Assembly (NCBI RefSeq): GCF_000003195.3 | Contig: NC_012873.2 | Location: forward strand, 23,843,317 to 23,907,316 | Reading direction: 5' to 3' | DNA length: 64,000 nucleotides | From: Sorghum bicolor | Taxonomy: Eukaryota; Streptophyta; Magnoliopsida; Poales; Poaceae | Shown: one piece after another, positions 10,158-21,132 of the stretch | Layout of the letters: every line of letters begins with the position of its first letter | Numbering within the stretch: the first letter of the stretch is position 1 | Program-made: the position numbers and the translations under genes | Notes under the pieces: generated by a model | Database searches by the model: none | Seen by the model: only the letters and a program-made list of their open reading frames with translations | Told to the model about the DNA's origin: nothing

Positions 10158-11215
10158 TGTCGGTGTTTTTCCCCTGGGGGTCACACCAACTAGTAAATTT
10201 GTATGCGTGCTCCCTTTTCCAGATGGTGATGTAAAAAGACACAAAGATTTATCCTGGTTCAGGCAAGAGAAGGCCATACGTCCAACGGGGGGGGGAGAAT
10301 TTGTATTATTCTACACCTAAGTGCTTGTACAGGGGTGAATACAGGCGTGTATGAACTGGGATGGAGATGGAGTATGGAAGCTCTACTGCGTGTGCGTTGT
10401 ATTGCCTTGTGTTTTTCGTATCCGCTCCCAGGCCTCCCCTTTTATAGCTCCAAGGAGAGACCTAGGGTACATGTATAGGCGTTAGAGTAGGGGTCGATAG
10501 AGGTATGGCGCGCTGACCTACTCGAGGCCTCCGTACCGACGTGGTATCGTGCCATCTTGTCCCGATAGCTTGATGATGATTACGCGTGCCCTGGTATCCT
10601 GCTCTGCGCGCCGTCCTGGGCTGGTTCATCTGTTGCATGCTTGTACGTTGAGGCTGCATCTGCATCGGAGTGGTTGAGGTGCTGTCACTCGACGCACAAC
10701 TCCTCTCTAGGAAGGAAATGTGCCTACTCGAGGGTCTGGTGCCGTGTAGTGCCTTGCCAGCCAGAGCGCTGACCTCAGGCGTCTCGAGGGGGGTCTTGAT
10801 TGGACATTCCGACCCGCTCCCTGCGTCCTGCCATGTTCTGCATTGTTTGGTGGGGAAGGCTGCAAAAAGAATGACGGGACTGGTGCCTGTTCCCTATCAC
10901 GCTTCCCGTGACCTGCGGGTTAGGTGAGAACGTGGCAGGCGCATTAAATGCCTTGGTTCCTGTGCCCGCGTCAGGCGTCGGGTAGCGTCCTTGCGCTCGA
11001 CGCCTTCTGATTCGCTCGATCCGGTTTTCGTATTCGACGGTAGCCGGCGGTCGAGCCCTAATCGATTCGCTAGACGCACTTTCCGTGTTCGAGGCCAGGG
11101 CCATCGAGGACCGTACGTATGACTGGGTAGAGCGTCGAGTTGGAGACCTCGACTTGCGTACGGGTATTCTCGTTACACACGTTAGTTTGGGTACCCTTTA
11201 CTGATATCCTCGACA
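10158..11215 (-). repeat. Element D 3' LTR
   Basis: On the minus strand it runs from TGTCGAGGATATC to AACACCGACA. A TATAAAA box lies on the minus strand at 10,440-10,446. Differs from the other LTR at about 47 positions. Confidence 0.92.
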
Positions 11216-11230
11216 GTAGCCCCCGAGTCT
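11216..11230 (-). other. Element D polypurine tract
   Basis: Minus strand AGACTCGGGGGCTAC immediately abuts the 3' LTR: the expected plus-strand primer of reverse transcription. Confidence 0.7.
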
Positions 11231-11976
11231 CCATTTGAGCGATGGCGCTCGAGTGGAAGCTATATTTTGTGGTCGAGTTTTTGTGCGGGCGCGCGTGCGA
11301 CCCTGCGGGGGTAGCCCCCGAGCCCTTGGAATAGTTTTTGACTCCTTCGAGGGTTATATCGTCTAATTTACAGAAACACTCTCGACATCTGTGGTGGAAG
11401 GTTTCCGATTGGCTCGTTTTGCGCAGGGGTCTCGACGTACTCTCGATAGAGCGAGCGTCATCTACCCCAGATTGAGCTCCTAGTGGGTGGTCCAAGTGAG
11501 AACCTATGCCCCTTTCGAGGGGGTCAGCTGCAGCCTGGAGGCGTTCTCATAAAGCGGGGTCGACGTGGTCGGGGATGCTGGTCTCGTTCGATAGAGTCCA
11601 GTGGCTCGATGAATCCCTTCGGGGGGATTCCGCTCGACCATCTCGACCCTGCCTTGGACATCCTCAGCGAGTTCTCGAGGCGGGCATCTCTGACTCTGGT
11701 GCTCGAGATCGGCTATCGAAACCTTTCGGCGGGTCAGCCTGCGACCTCTCGAGACTTTCATGGGTACGTACCTTGGCTTATAGGGGAAGGAAAAGGACCA
11801 CGGTGGTTCACCTTTTTGCCCGTTGGGCGCATCTTTTCAGGCGGGAGCCGTTGCGACACGGTATCGGCGTAGAATTTGTAGCGTCCCGTCTGTGAAGAGG
11901 AAAAAGACCGTTAGGCGGCGCATTTATGGGGGGAGTTACCGTGTTTATCGGATCTGTCCATTGGTGGGTTGCCGTC
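11231..11976 (+). other. Non-coding region between D PPT and antisense promoter
   Basis: I see no domain in any frame here, although ORFs of ~129 codons exist by chance in this GC-rich DNA. It corresponds to 32,640-33,509 in element A. It is the upstream region of the antisense gene and is rich in TCGAG. Confidence 0.55.
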
Positions 11977-11984
11977 TATAAATA
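11977..11984 (+). promoter_or_regulatory. TATA box of the element D antisense gene
   Basis: TATAAATA stands 125 bases before the conserved ATG at 12,109, with a pyrimidine-rich leader between. Element A has TATATATA at 32,628-32,635 (minus), ~158 bases from the matching ATG. Confidence 0.6.
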
Positions 11985-12108
11985 TCCTGTGGCCTTGTCG
12001 CCGTTCTCCCTTCCGCCTTCTGCTTGCATTCTTGCCTCAGCTCCCTTGCCATCTCACGCGCGCGCGCACCCTCGAGTAGTAGCGAATCCGCCTTTCTTCC
12101 ACCCAAAG

Positions 12109-15100
12109 ATGCCTGTGAGACTTGTCGCCACCGATGACTGGCGCCGTCGTCGATGACGGAGCGTCGGCTATTGGAACTTGAGAGGGAGGGACTCCTACAC
12201 TCCCGCTCGTCGTCGTCGCGGCCAGAGTGGATTGCCCCGGTGGCGGACCATCGGGAGCCCAGGCCGCCCACGGGCTGTGTGGTCTCCTTCACCAAATTCC
12301 ACCGCCACGGCCTGGGCGCTCTTCCGAGTCGCTTCATGTGGGCGCTCTGCCACCATTATGGGGTGGAGCTCCAGCACTTCTCCCCAAATGCCATCACCAT
12401 CGCGGCGGTCTTCGCCGCGGTGTGTGAGGGCTATTTGGGGATGACGCCCCACTGGGACCTGTGGCTCCACCTCTACAGGGCGAGCTCTTCAACGCCCCCA
12501 CTGGGACCACAGGCGTGAGGAAACCCGTACGGGCTGGGTGCCTCAATCTGGTGTTGAAGACCGGCAAGAAAGAGAGGCCGCGCGAGTACATCCCAGTGGG
12601 ATTGTCATCGAATCACGCTGGATGGGATTCTTAGTGGTTCTAGCTGCGGAACGACGATGGCCTCCTTCCTGCCTACACCGGCCGCTTAATCACGGAGCGC
12701 CCGGAGAACTGGACGTACGACGTCGTCCAAGTCCACCAGTCGCGGCTCGACCCCCTCCTCGACGCCTTGAAGAAATTACGCGTGGAGGGCCTGACCGCCG
12801 CTCTCGTCCTCTCGGCCGTCCACCATCGGAGGGTTCTCCCGCTGATGTCTCGGACGCTGAGGATGGACGAGATGGTCCCCGGCATTTCATCCCGGGACCT
12901 CGAGGCGTGCCGGATGTCCAACGAGGCTTCGGCAGTTGATGAGGTCGTGGCCCGGGTCAGGGCGGCCGTCGCTGGCGACTTCCAGCCGTAGCATGTCAAT
13001 GGCTTCCCTATGAGGCCTGACATGGGATCAATCGATCTGGTAAGTTCCTTTCTTACATATGGCTTCGATTCTGGATTTCCTTCGACCCCTCTTTGAGCTT
13101 GTCTTTGTTCTCGTAGGGGCCGATCGACGTTCGGTCCTCGAGGCCTCCAGTAAAGGAGGACGAGGTCGACCGCGACAAGCGGCGCCAGTCTGCTGAAAAG
13201 CAGAAGTCCGCGAAGAAAAGAAAGAGAAAAAGAAGAAGAATCTCGACCGCCAAGCGTTAGAGGCGTGTCGAGCAAAGTCCAGGCAAAGGGGGGAGCCTGA
13301 GGAAGAATCACCAGATGAGGATGAGGGTGGTGATGGCGACGTCGACAGCGACGACACCGAGGGGATGGTGTCTCGCCTCGACCGGATCCTCGAGGGCCCG
13401 CCTCGAGCCGACGCCGACGCCCCGCGGACGGGGGCACCAAAGGAGGGGCCGAGTGGGCCTCTTGAGAGGCAACAGAGGGAGTCGTCCCCTCGCCGCTCCA
13501 GCACTGACGTCCCTCCTGCGCCTGCGCAAAGTCGGGCCGTCCCGCACCCCCAGCCTCTCCCAGCGCCAAAGGCGGGCGACCAGGCTAAGCCCCAGGCGAC
13601 GTGGCCGTTGACCCGTGGCCGTGCCACGGCCTTTGGCAAGGGGGAAGCAAGCCGCAAGAGCGCTAGCCCTATTGCTCGCCAGGCAGGAGATGCTGAGCCA
13701 AGGCCCGCGCCCGTTCATGAGGGGCCTGGAGCCTCGACGCGGGGTGGCTCAAGGCCTACCGGTCGAGGTACCGGCAGGCGAGCCGTTCTCCCTGTGGGGT
13801 AAGGTCTTCGACGCTATGATTATCGTATTCCTATGTCTTTGCGTTTTCTCGTGTAACGACCTCTCTTATGCCCGCTTTTCTTTCTTCAGGTTAAAGCGGT
13901 CGCTCGAGCAGGCCCAACCCTCAATGGCAAAAAGGCTTAAAGTGGGAGCGGCCTCCAAAGTGGGAGTGTCTTATAGGCTCCTCCGACCTCTGATCGCCGA
14001 CCGGTGCCGAGAGCGCCCCGCCCCGTCCCCTGGTGAGTGAGTGCGCCCCATCGTCGCTAAAGTGGGTCGAGGCACCTCACCCCCAAGGGCAGGAGGGAGC
14101 CCCCGAGCCTCCCCGATCTGGGGTCGAGGGGGGTCCTATCACTATAAGTGATGGGTTTAGCGGCGACGGGACTTTGAAGGATGCCCGTCCTATGGATGAG
14201 GAGGCCCAGACCTCTCTCGTTGCGAAGCGGACGCCCTGGCCTGCCGAGCTTCGCTCCGTCGAGGAGGGTGAGCAGGAGACGTGGCAGCAGCTGCCGGAGG
14301 AACAACGGCTGCAGCAGAAAGAAGGAGTGGAAGGGCGTCCGCCAGCCGGTCCCCAGCTCGAGGGGCTGCTGGAGTAGGACCGTCAACAGGAGCTGCAGGA
14401 GCTCCAGGAGCAGTAGCAGCAGGGGGGCCAGCAGCTGGCAGAACTGCTCGATCCGCCCTAACCAGAGCCAGCAGCGCCGCAAGAGCCTGGAAACCAGGAG
14501 GAGGGTCTGCCAGTTTTTGGTCCTCCGACCCTGGCGTGGCTCCGTCCAGGGGCGCCCGCCTCGATCCCAGCAGAGTCGGGGCGGGTGGACGGCGTGGTCA
14601 CGCTCGCCTGTATGATGCGCACCCCCGTTGACCCCCAATCCGAGATCAGGCGTACGATCTATGGCATGGACGGAATCGCTCCGGGATTCCTTCGAGAGCG
14701 TCGGTCGTGGGTGGACCGCACTCCCGCAGAGAAGGACGAGGCTGGAACGTCAGGTGGTGGTGGAGGCAGCGAGACCGGGACCTGGAAGACGGTGGACGAC
14801 GACGGGCGGTTCCCCTCCCTCGTCGACTTGTTCCTGCGCCATGGGGGTCGCTCGAGACCGTCGAGGAGCTCATCCGAGGCGTGAAGGCGCGCGCCGACCA
14901 GGAGATGGAGAATTGGTGCCCCGACCGGATCCGCATCCAGGCTTCCACCGATCCGTCTAAACCCAACATTTTCTTGGACGACCGGAAGGAGGCCGAAAAA
15001 TGGGAGCACGTCGAGGAGCTCCACCTCTGGATGAAGCATACGGTGGGGCTCCTGTCCGATGTTGTTAACAACGGGCTCGGACTGGCCTACTTTGTAAGTA

Positions 15101-16383
15101 TTTTTTCAGTCCTTAATCCTTATAGAACGTTTGGTTTTGTGTTCTAACTGCTCGATCGCCGGCTCGCAGGACCTGAAAGATACTTCCCGCATCAAGTTGA
15201 GCTTCATCCACCCCAAGAGAGGCGGCTGGGAGCAGCTCCCCGTCCTCAAAGACAAACTCCTGGAGTCGCAGGAGAAGCTCCTCAAGGCCTATAAAGATCT
15301 TTTGGCGCTTGAGGAGGAGAAGAAGGAAAGGGATGTTGCTCTGGCTGAGGCTCAAGAGTCCTCAAAGAAAGCGGTGGAAGAGGCTGCGCTCCTGAGGGAG
15401 CAGGTCGTGACGGTCGAGGATGCCATGTCCAAGGCCCGAGAGGAGGCCTTGTCTTACAAGAACGTCGTTGTTGATCTGGACAAGGAGAGGGGCCTCCTCA
15501 AGACTGAACTTGCCTCCGCCCGAGAAACCTTCCAAAGGATGAAGGTGGAGTGGGTAAACGGCGAGATTGCCCGTAGCGCTGCAGCGGAGGCTAAACAGAA
15601 GGCTCTTGAGGATCTTGAGGTGGAGCGGGCTCGATCCCGCAGCCTTTCTAATGACGTCGATCGTCTCAAGAGGGCACTGCTGGAAAAGGAAGGAGCCATC
15701 GCACAGGTCGGTAAGGTGATCGAGGACCTGCGCATCACCAACACCGAGCTGGTGCGCTCCAACAAGGAGATTGAGAGAGCCAACACCAAGTTGGTTGGCG
15801 AGAATACGGCTCTGGAGAAGAGTATTCACGGTACATTTCTATTGTCGAGTTTTCTTTTCGAGGTATGCTTGGTGTTAGCTAATTCATCATGTTGGTTTTT
15901 GTAGGGCTTAAAGACGAGCTGCTGGCCACCCAAGTCGAGGCCCGTTCCGCCAAGGCCCAGCTCGAGGGGGAGGTCGCTCTGAACCATCGGCGGCGGACGG
16001 CGATAAGTGATCTCTCGACCTCTTGGGTGGTCGAGCCCATGGACGAGTCGAGGGAGGAAGCTCGAGGCGATGCACTGGTCGATCAGCTGTGCTATCTTGG
16101 CGTGACGCTGAGGGATCGAGTGCAGGACGCTCTTCATATCAGAGTGAAACGGGCAATGGCGGTAGTCTGCTCAGGCTTTTCATATGATGTGGAGGTGGTG
16201 TCCCACGGCTTTGTCACCGACATCTCCAAGACTGACGCGGAGAACGAGGAGAGGCTCCACGCCTTGATCGACGACGCAGAGGTCCCTAGAGAGAGGTTGG
16301 CCAAGCTGTTCGAGCCAGAAGTACTTCCCCCTGAGACTAGCTCAGGCGCGGGCGAGGATGGTGAGGGCCGTGACGCGGACTGA
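12109..16383 (+). pseudogene. Antisense multi-exon gene of element D (Transposase_28-like domain plus coiled coil)
   Basis: Inferred exons: 12,109-13,039, 13,117-13,798, 13,890-15,093, 15,170-15,830, 15,905-16,383. All four introns are 74-91 bp with GT...AG ends and pyrimidine-rich acceptors. The start (MPVRLVATDDW) matches MPVKLITTDDW in element A. Exon 1 has FHRHGLG, HHYGVELQHFSPNAI and EGYLGMTPHWDLWLHL, typical of the Pfam family called putative gypsy type transposon (Transposase_28). Exons 2-3 are Pro/Gln/Glu-rich and basic. Exon 4 is fully open and a long coiled coil (LLESQEKLLKAYKDLLALEE). Exon 5 ends GAGEDGEGRDAD. It runs tail-to-tail with integrase. Damage: frameshifts near 12,150 and 12,475, a few stops in exons 1 and 3. 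Function unknown; plausible copy of a captured host gene. Confidence 0.75.
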
Positions 16384-16930
16384 GGCCTGTGAGCCTACTC
16401 TGGGTGTTGAGGCCCCTTGTATAGTACTTTCTAATTTGTCTTAAGTATTATTGCGTTTTTAAGTGACTTATAAGATCGGTGAATGTTTTGCCTGTCTTTT
16501 CGCTCGAGGCTCATTTGTTTCCTTTTGCCCCTATGTTTGTTTTTCTCGTTTGGTCTTTTGTTTAAGACGGTCTCGATTGCCTCAAGGGTGAGGAGGCGAG
16601 TAGAGTTTCCATAGCCTGGGGGCGTAGGAGTTCTCAGGCTCGTTGTCTCTCGGCCCTTAAGGGGCTCGAGGTGCCTCTACTGCTCGACCGTACGAGGTTC
16701 ACTGATAGGAGTGAAAGAATTACTTGGTTTTTTCAACACTTGGGGGGCACCCCCCTGCTAGCCCCCGAGGGGGTATCGACTATGATTGGTCATAGTTAGT
16801 ACTCCCTTCTAACGTCGAGATTTTGATTTGTGAAAAAGTAAATTACTCGAGGGAAAGATCTTATTCATTCATGCATTCATTCACAAGGCCTTGGTACAGA
16901 ATGTACATGGGAACATAAAGCTTTGAAATT
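16384..16930. other. Spacer between convergent antisense gene and integrase in D
   Basis: About 550 bp between the TGA of the antisense gene (plus) and the integrase stop (minus). It would carry both 3' ends. I see no coding motif; a T-rich stretch follows the antisense stop. Confidence 0.6.
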
Positions 16931-17991
16931 CTAGGGGTAGGATCGACGTAGCTGTTCGATGTTCCACGCGTTGGTGAAGATCGCCCCCTTTTCATCCGCG
17001 AGCTTGTATGTCCCCGGCTTCAGGACCTTGGCCACCACGTATGGCCCCTCCCAAGGTGGAGTCAGCTTATGGCATCCTTGGTTGCTTTGGCGCCACCGTA
17101 GGACAAGGTTACCCACGTTCAGGTCTCTCTTGCGCACGTGTTTGTCGTGGTAGCGTTGAAGCTTCTGCTTGTATCTGGCGGAGTTGAGGAAGGCCATGTC
17201 TCGGGCTTCCTCGAGTTGGTCGACCGCATTCTCTCAAGTCTCTTTATTTGATTGCTCGTTGTATGCTTTGAGTCGAGGGGATCCAAACTCGAGGTCCGTC
17301 GGGAGCATGGCCTCAGAGCCATAGACCATGAAGTATGGGGTATATTTTGTGGCCCTGCTTGGTGTCGTCCTTAAGATCCATAGGACCGAGGGAAGCTCCT
17401 CGACCCATTTATTGCCGAATTTCTTCAAGCTGTTGTAGATCCTCGGTTTGAGCCCCTGCAAAATCATGCCATTGGCACGCTCGACCTGGCCGTTAGTTCA
17501 AGGGTGGGCCACTGCAAACCAGATCACACGGATGTGATGCTGATCTCAGTCCAAGAACTTTTTGCCGGTGAACTGAGTGCCGTTGTCGGTGATGATGAAG
17601 TTGGGAATCCCGAACCGGTGGATGATGTCGGTGAAGAAAAGGACGGCCTGCTCGGAGCAGATGTTGGTGATGGGTCGAGCCTCGATCCATTTGGAGAATT
17701 TGTCAATGGCCACCAACAAATGGGTGTACCCTCCTTTCGCCTTCTGTAGAGGCCCTACTAAGTCTAGCCCCACACCACAAACGGCCACGTGATGGGGATC
17801 ATCTGGAGAGCGTGGGCGGGCAGATGCGTCTGTTTGGCGTAGAATTGGCACCCATGACACGAGCGCACGAGCTCGATGGCGTCAGCTACGGCCGTTGGCC
17901 AGTAGAAGCCTTGCCGGAAAGCGTTCCCTACGAGGGTCCGTGGAGCGGCATGGTGGACACAAGCCCCCGAGTGCAGATCCTCCAGTAGTTT
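16931..17991 (-). pseudogene. Element D integrase
   Basis: Tat-lineage integrase, which inserts the cDNA into the genome. Seen in order: zinc-binding region ending CHGCQFYAK, catalytic core with VGLDLVGPLQ (first Asp), IITDNGTQFTG (second Asp) and NGQVERANGMI (Glu), the YGSEAMLPTD stretch, and the GPY-type tail PPWEGPYVVAKVL to the stop at 16,931. All three catalytic residues are present. In-frame stops occur at about 17,544 (after KKFLD), near 17,500 (HP*TNGQ) and at 17,234 (KET*ENAV). At least two sit in TGA codons where the family has Arg, as expected from C-to-T change at CGA. Not translatable as it stands. Confidence 0.85.
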
Positions 17992-18765
17992 TCAGCCTTC
18001 TTCTATGGTGATGCAACGCTGCAAGATCCCTGTTGGGCTTCGTCGGTATAGCTCATTGCCCTTGCCATAAATTACATATGATTTGGCACGTCGAGCGATA
18101 CGGCGTGCCTCGGATCGATCTTCTGGTAGCTCGCAGCGGTTTAGGCAGTCGAGGAACAGCGTACGCCAGTCGAACGGTCGACTGGGCCGCTGCTCCACCT
18201 CCATTACCTCAGCAGCTACTAGCAGCGCCTCGATGGTGTCGGTTTGCTGGGTGAGGATGGCTTCGACACCAGCCCCCGAGCCCAAGTCGACGGATGGCTC
18301 ATATAGATCTCTTGTGAACGCGTCAGGTGGAACTGTGCCTCGAGTCGACGCGTTCTTGGCGAGTTCGTCGGCCGCCTCTTTGTAGCGTCGGGCGATGTGG
18401 ACGAGCTCGAGGCTGTGGAACTTGTCCTCGAGTCGACGGACCTCCTTGCAGTATGCCTCCATTTTTGGGTCGTGGCAGTTCGAGGCCTTCATTACTTGGT
18501 CGATGACGAGCTGGGAGTCTCCTCGAACGTCGAGGCGCTGGACTCCTAGCTCGATGGCGATATTCAGACCGTTGACAAGGGCCTCGTACTCCACGACGTT
18601 GTTGGATGCGGCAAAATGTATCCTGATGACATACCTCGTATGAACGCCTAGGGGCGAAATGAATAGCAGGCCTGCCCTAGCTCCCGTCTTCATAAGACAC
18701 CCATCGAAATACATTGTCACAGCTCTGCCTGAACTTGAGCCGGGCGGAGCTGGGAGTCTATCCAT
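17992..18765 (-). pseudogene. Element D second RNase H (archaeal-type, Tat-lineage marker)
   Basis: Contains the four acidic positions of a type I RNase H: MYFDG, VEYEAL, RGDSQLV and AADELAKNAS. This extra domain after the normal RNase H is characteristic of the Tat group. The frame differs from the preceding RNase H: one G appears to be missing at about 18,720, just before MYFDG, which breaks the polyprotein. The tail (RRSPTGILQRCI) leads into the integrase zinc finger, and the stop is at 17,992. Confidence 0.82.
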
Positions 18766-19286
18766 TCCGCGACGAAATCTACCAGGGCTTGTGACTTGAT
18801 GGCCTTGCGGGGTGCATAAGTGAGGGTCTCACTCATGAGCTCGACCGACCACTTAGCGATTCTTCCCATGGCCTCTCGACTCTGGATGATCTCCCCCAAA
18901 GGGAAGGACGAGACCACCGTGATAGGGTGGCCGAGAAAGTAATGTTGTAGCTTGCGTCGGGCGAGGATCACGGCGTAGATTAGCTTCTGAATCTGCGGAT
19001 ACCGTGCCTTGGCCTCCGAGAGCACCTCGCTGACGAAATAGACTAGCCTCTGGACCGGCAGCGCATGCCCCTCTTCCTGCCTCTCGACCACCACAGCTGC
19101 ACTGACGACCTGGGTCGTCGAGGCAACATATAGAAGCAGAGGTTCTGCGGGTTGAGGTGGGACCACGACTGGTGCTGAGGTTAGCATTTTCTTCAAGTTA
19201 TCGAGGGCTTCCTCAGCCTCAGGGGTCCAAGAGAAACGCTCGACTTTCTTCAGGAGTCGATACAGTGGCAACGCTTTTTCTATCAA
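18717..19286 (-). pseudogene. Element D RT connection and first RNase H
   Basis: Starts in the RT thumb/connection (LPLYRLLKKVERFSWTPEA), then the classical Ty3/gypsy RNase H fold (LLYVASTTQVVSAAVVVERQ, VYFVSEVLSEAKARYPQIQK). The usual catalytic Asp of the first beta strand reads LLYVAS rather than LY(L/V)A/D; many Tat elements have a degenerate first RNase H and use the second one. In frame with reverse transcriptase upstream. Confidence 0.8.
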
Positions 19287-20114
19287 CCTCGAGATAAAAT
19301 GACTCAGCGCCGCTATGCATCCCGTGACTCTCTACACACCCTTGATGTCTCGGATTGGCCCCATTCTCGTGATGGCCGAGACTTTCTCGGGATTGGCCTC
19401 AATGCCACGCTGGGAAATGATGTAACCCAGGAGCATGCCTCGAGGCACACCGAAAACGCACTTCTCGGGGTTGAGCTTGATCTTGTTGGCGCGTAAGCAA
19501 CTGAAATCGATCTCGAGGTCCTGAATCAGGTCTCCCCGTCACTTTGACTTGACGACAATGTCGTCGACGTATGCCTCGACTGTTGACCCTATGTGCTTTC
19601 CAAACACGTGGGGCATGCAGCGTTGATATGTGGCTCCCGTGTTTCGAAGTCTGAACAGCATGGTTACACAACAATACATCCCAAAAGGCGTAATGAAAGA
19701 TGTCGCGAGCTGGTCGGACTCTTTCATTTTTATTTGATGGTAACCAGAATATGCATCAAGGAAAGAAAGGGTTTCACATCCCGCAGTAGAATCAACAATT
19801 TGGTCGATACGTGGTAATGGAAAAGGAACTTTCGGACATGCTTTATTTAAACTTGTATAATCGACACACATCCTCATTTTCCCATTCTTTTTCATAACTA
19901 GTACAGGATTTGCTAACCAGTCGGGATGGTGAACCTCCTTGATGAATCTGGCCATCAAAAGCTTGTGGATTTCCTCGCCAATGATCTTGCGCTTCTCTTC
20001 GTCGAAGCGACGCAGCCGCTGCTTCACTGGCTTGGAACCGGCTCGAATTTCAAAGGAGTGCTCGGCGACTTCCCTCGGTATGCCTGGCATGTCCAAAGGA
20101 CTCCATGCAAACAT
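19287..20114 (-). pseudogene. Element D reverse transcriptase
   Basis: Ty3/gypsy RT core: VKQRLRRFDEEKRKIIGEEI, NPVLVMKKNGKMRMCVDYTSL, FLDAYSGYHQIKM, GATYQRCMPHVF and the catalytic YVDD box in VEAYVDDIVVKSK. Stops follow at 19,539 (after KSK) and near 19,330. The link to the protease frame upstream is broken by a one-base shift and a TAG near 20,155. The ATG at 20,114 is internal to the polyprotein. Confidence 0.87.
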
Positions 20115-20154
20115 GTCGGTGTTTGCACGGAGAAAGTTTAATGAGCACGGCTTC

Positions 20155-21132
20155 CTATTTGGGGTCGAGGTCAGTGCTGATCGTCAGCACCTTGCCGTTG
20201 GTGTTGTTTGGGTCAAGCGGGATCTTCTTGGTCCCATCTGCCGACTCAAAACTGCCCGCGTGGCGCTTGGGCTCTGGAGCCTCAGCGGCCAGGGCTTCGA
20301 GCTTCGAGACGAGCTCGGTGGAACTCTCGACGGCTTCCCAATACTCAACGCATTTGATGTCGCATTCGTACGCGTGCTCGAAGGAGGAGCTGACAGTGAT
20401 GAACCCCTTTGGCCTGGGCATCTTCAGCTTCTGGTAGGTGTAGTTGGAGATTGCCATGAATTTAGCGTAACCCGGGCGCCCGATGATGGCGTGGTAGGTG
20501 CCTCGAAAGCCCACCACCTCAAAGGTGAGGGTCTCTTTCCTGAAGTTGGCCGCCGTGCCAAAGCAGACCGGTACGTCGATTTGACCTACCGGTAACGCCT
20601 TCTTCCCAGGTACGACACCATGGAAGCCGCCAGCGCTTGGTTTAAGCTGCTCCCTGTTGATGCCGAGGAGGTTGAGGGTCTCGAGGTAGATGATGTTGAG
20701 GCTACTACCGCCATCCATCAACACCTTTGAGAGCCTGGTGTTGACGATGATGGGGTCGACGATGAGTGGGTAGACGCCAGGGGCGACTACTTTATCGGGG
20801 TGGTCGTCTCGGTCGAAGGTGATGGGGGTGCTTGACCAGCTGAGGTACTGGGGCACTGCCATCCTTGCCACGAAGACTTCACGGTGCTCCCTCTTGCGTT
20901 GCCTTGCGGTTAGCTGCGTCGAGGGCGCACCGTAGATCATGTAGCACTCGTTGACAGCAGGGAATCCTTCGTCACCCTTGTCGTCCCCTTTGCCGTCATT
21001 CTTCTCTTTCTTTGGGTCATCGCGGCTGTCCTTCTTGAACCCCAGGCTGTCGAAGTGCTTTTTCAGCATACGGCAGTCCTCGAGCTTATGGTTTGCCCCT
21101 CCCTTGTAGTAAGGGCATGGTTCCTTTAGCAT
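20155..21132 (-). pseudogene. Element D gag C-terminus and aspartic protease
   Basis: The first part is the end of gag with a degenerate zinc knuckle (CPYYKGGANHKLEDCRML), then a charged linker. The retropepsin follows, with the active-site motif MDGGSSLNIIY in place of the usual DTGAS and a conserved IIGRPGYAKF flap/C-terminal motif. It cleaves the gag-pol polyprotein. The open frame of 325 codons is the longest undamaged pol segment of D and ends TAG after STDLDPK. Confidence 0.8.

Noticed and set aside
12673..13569. 298-codon minus-strand ORF
   Set aside because: Low-complexity Arg/Ser/Gly shadow of the GC-rich antisense gene on the plus strand; no domain.
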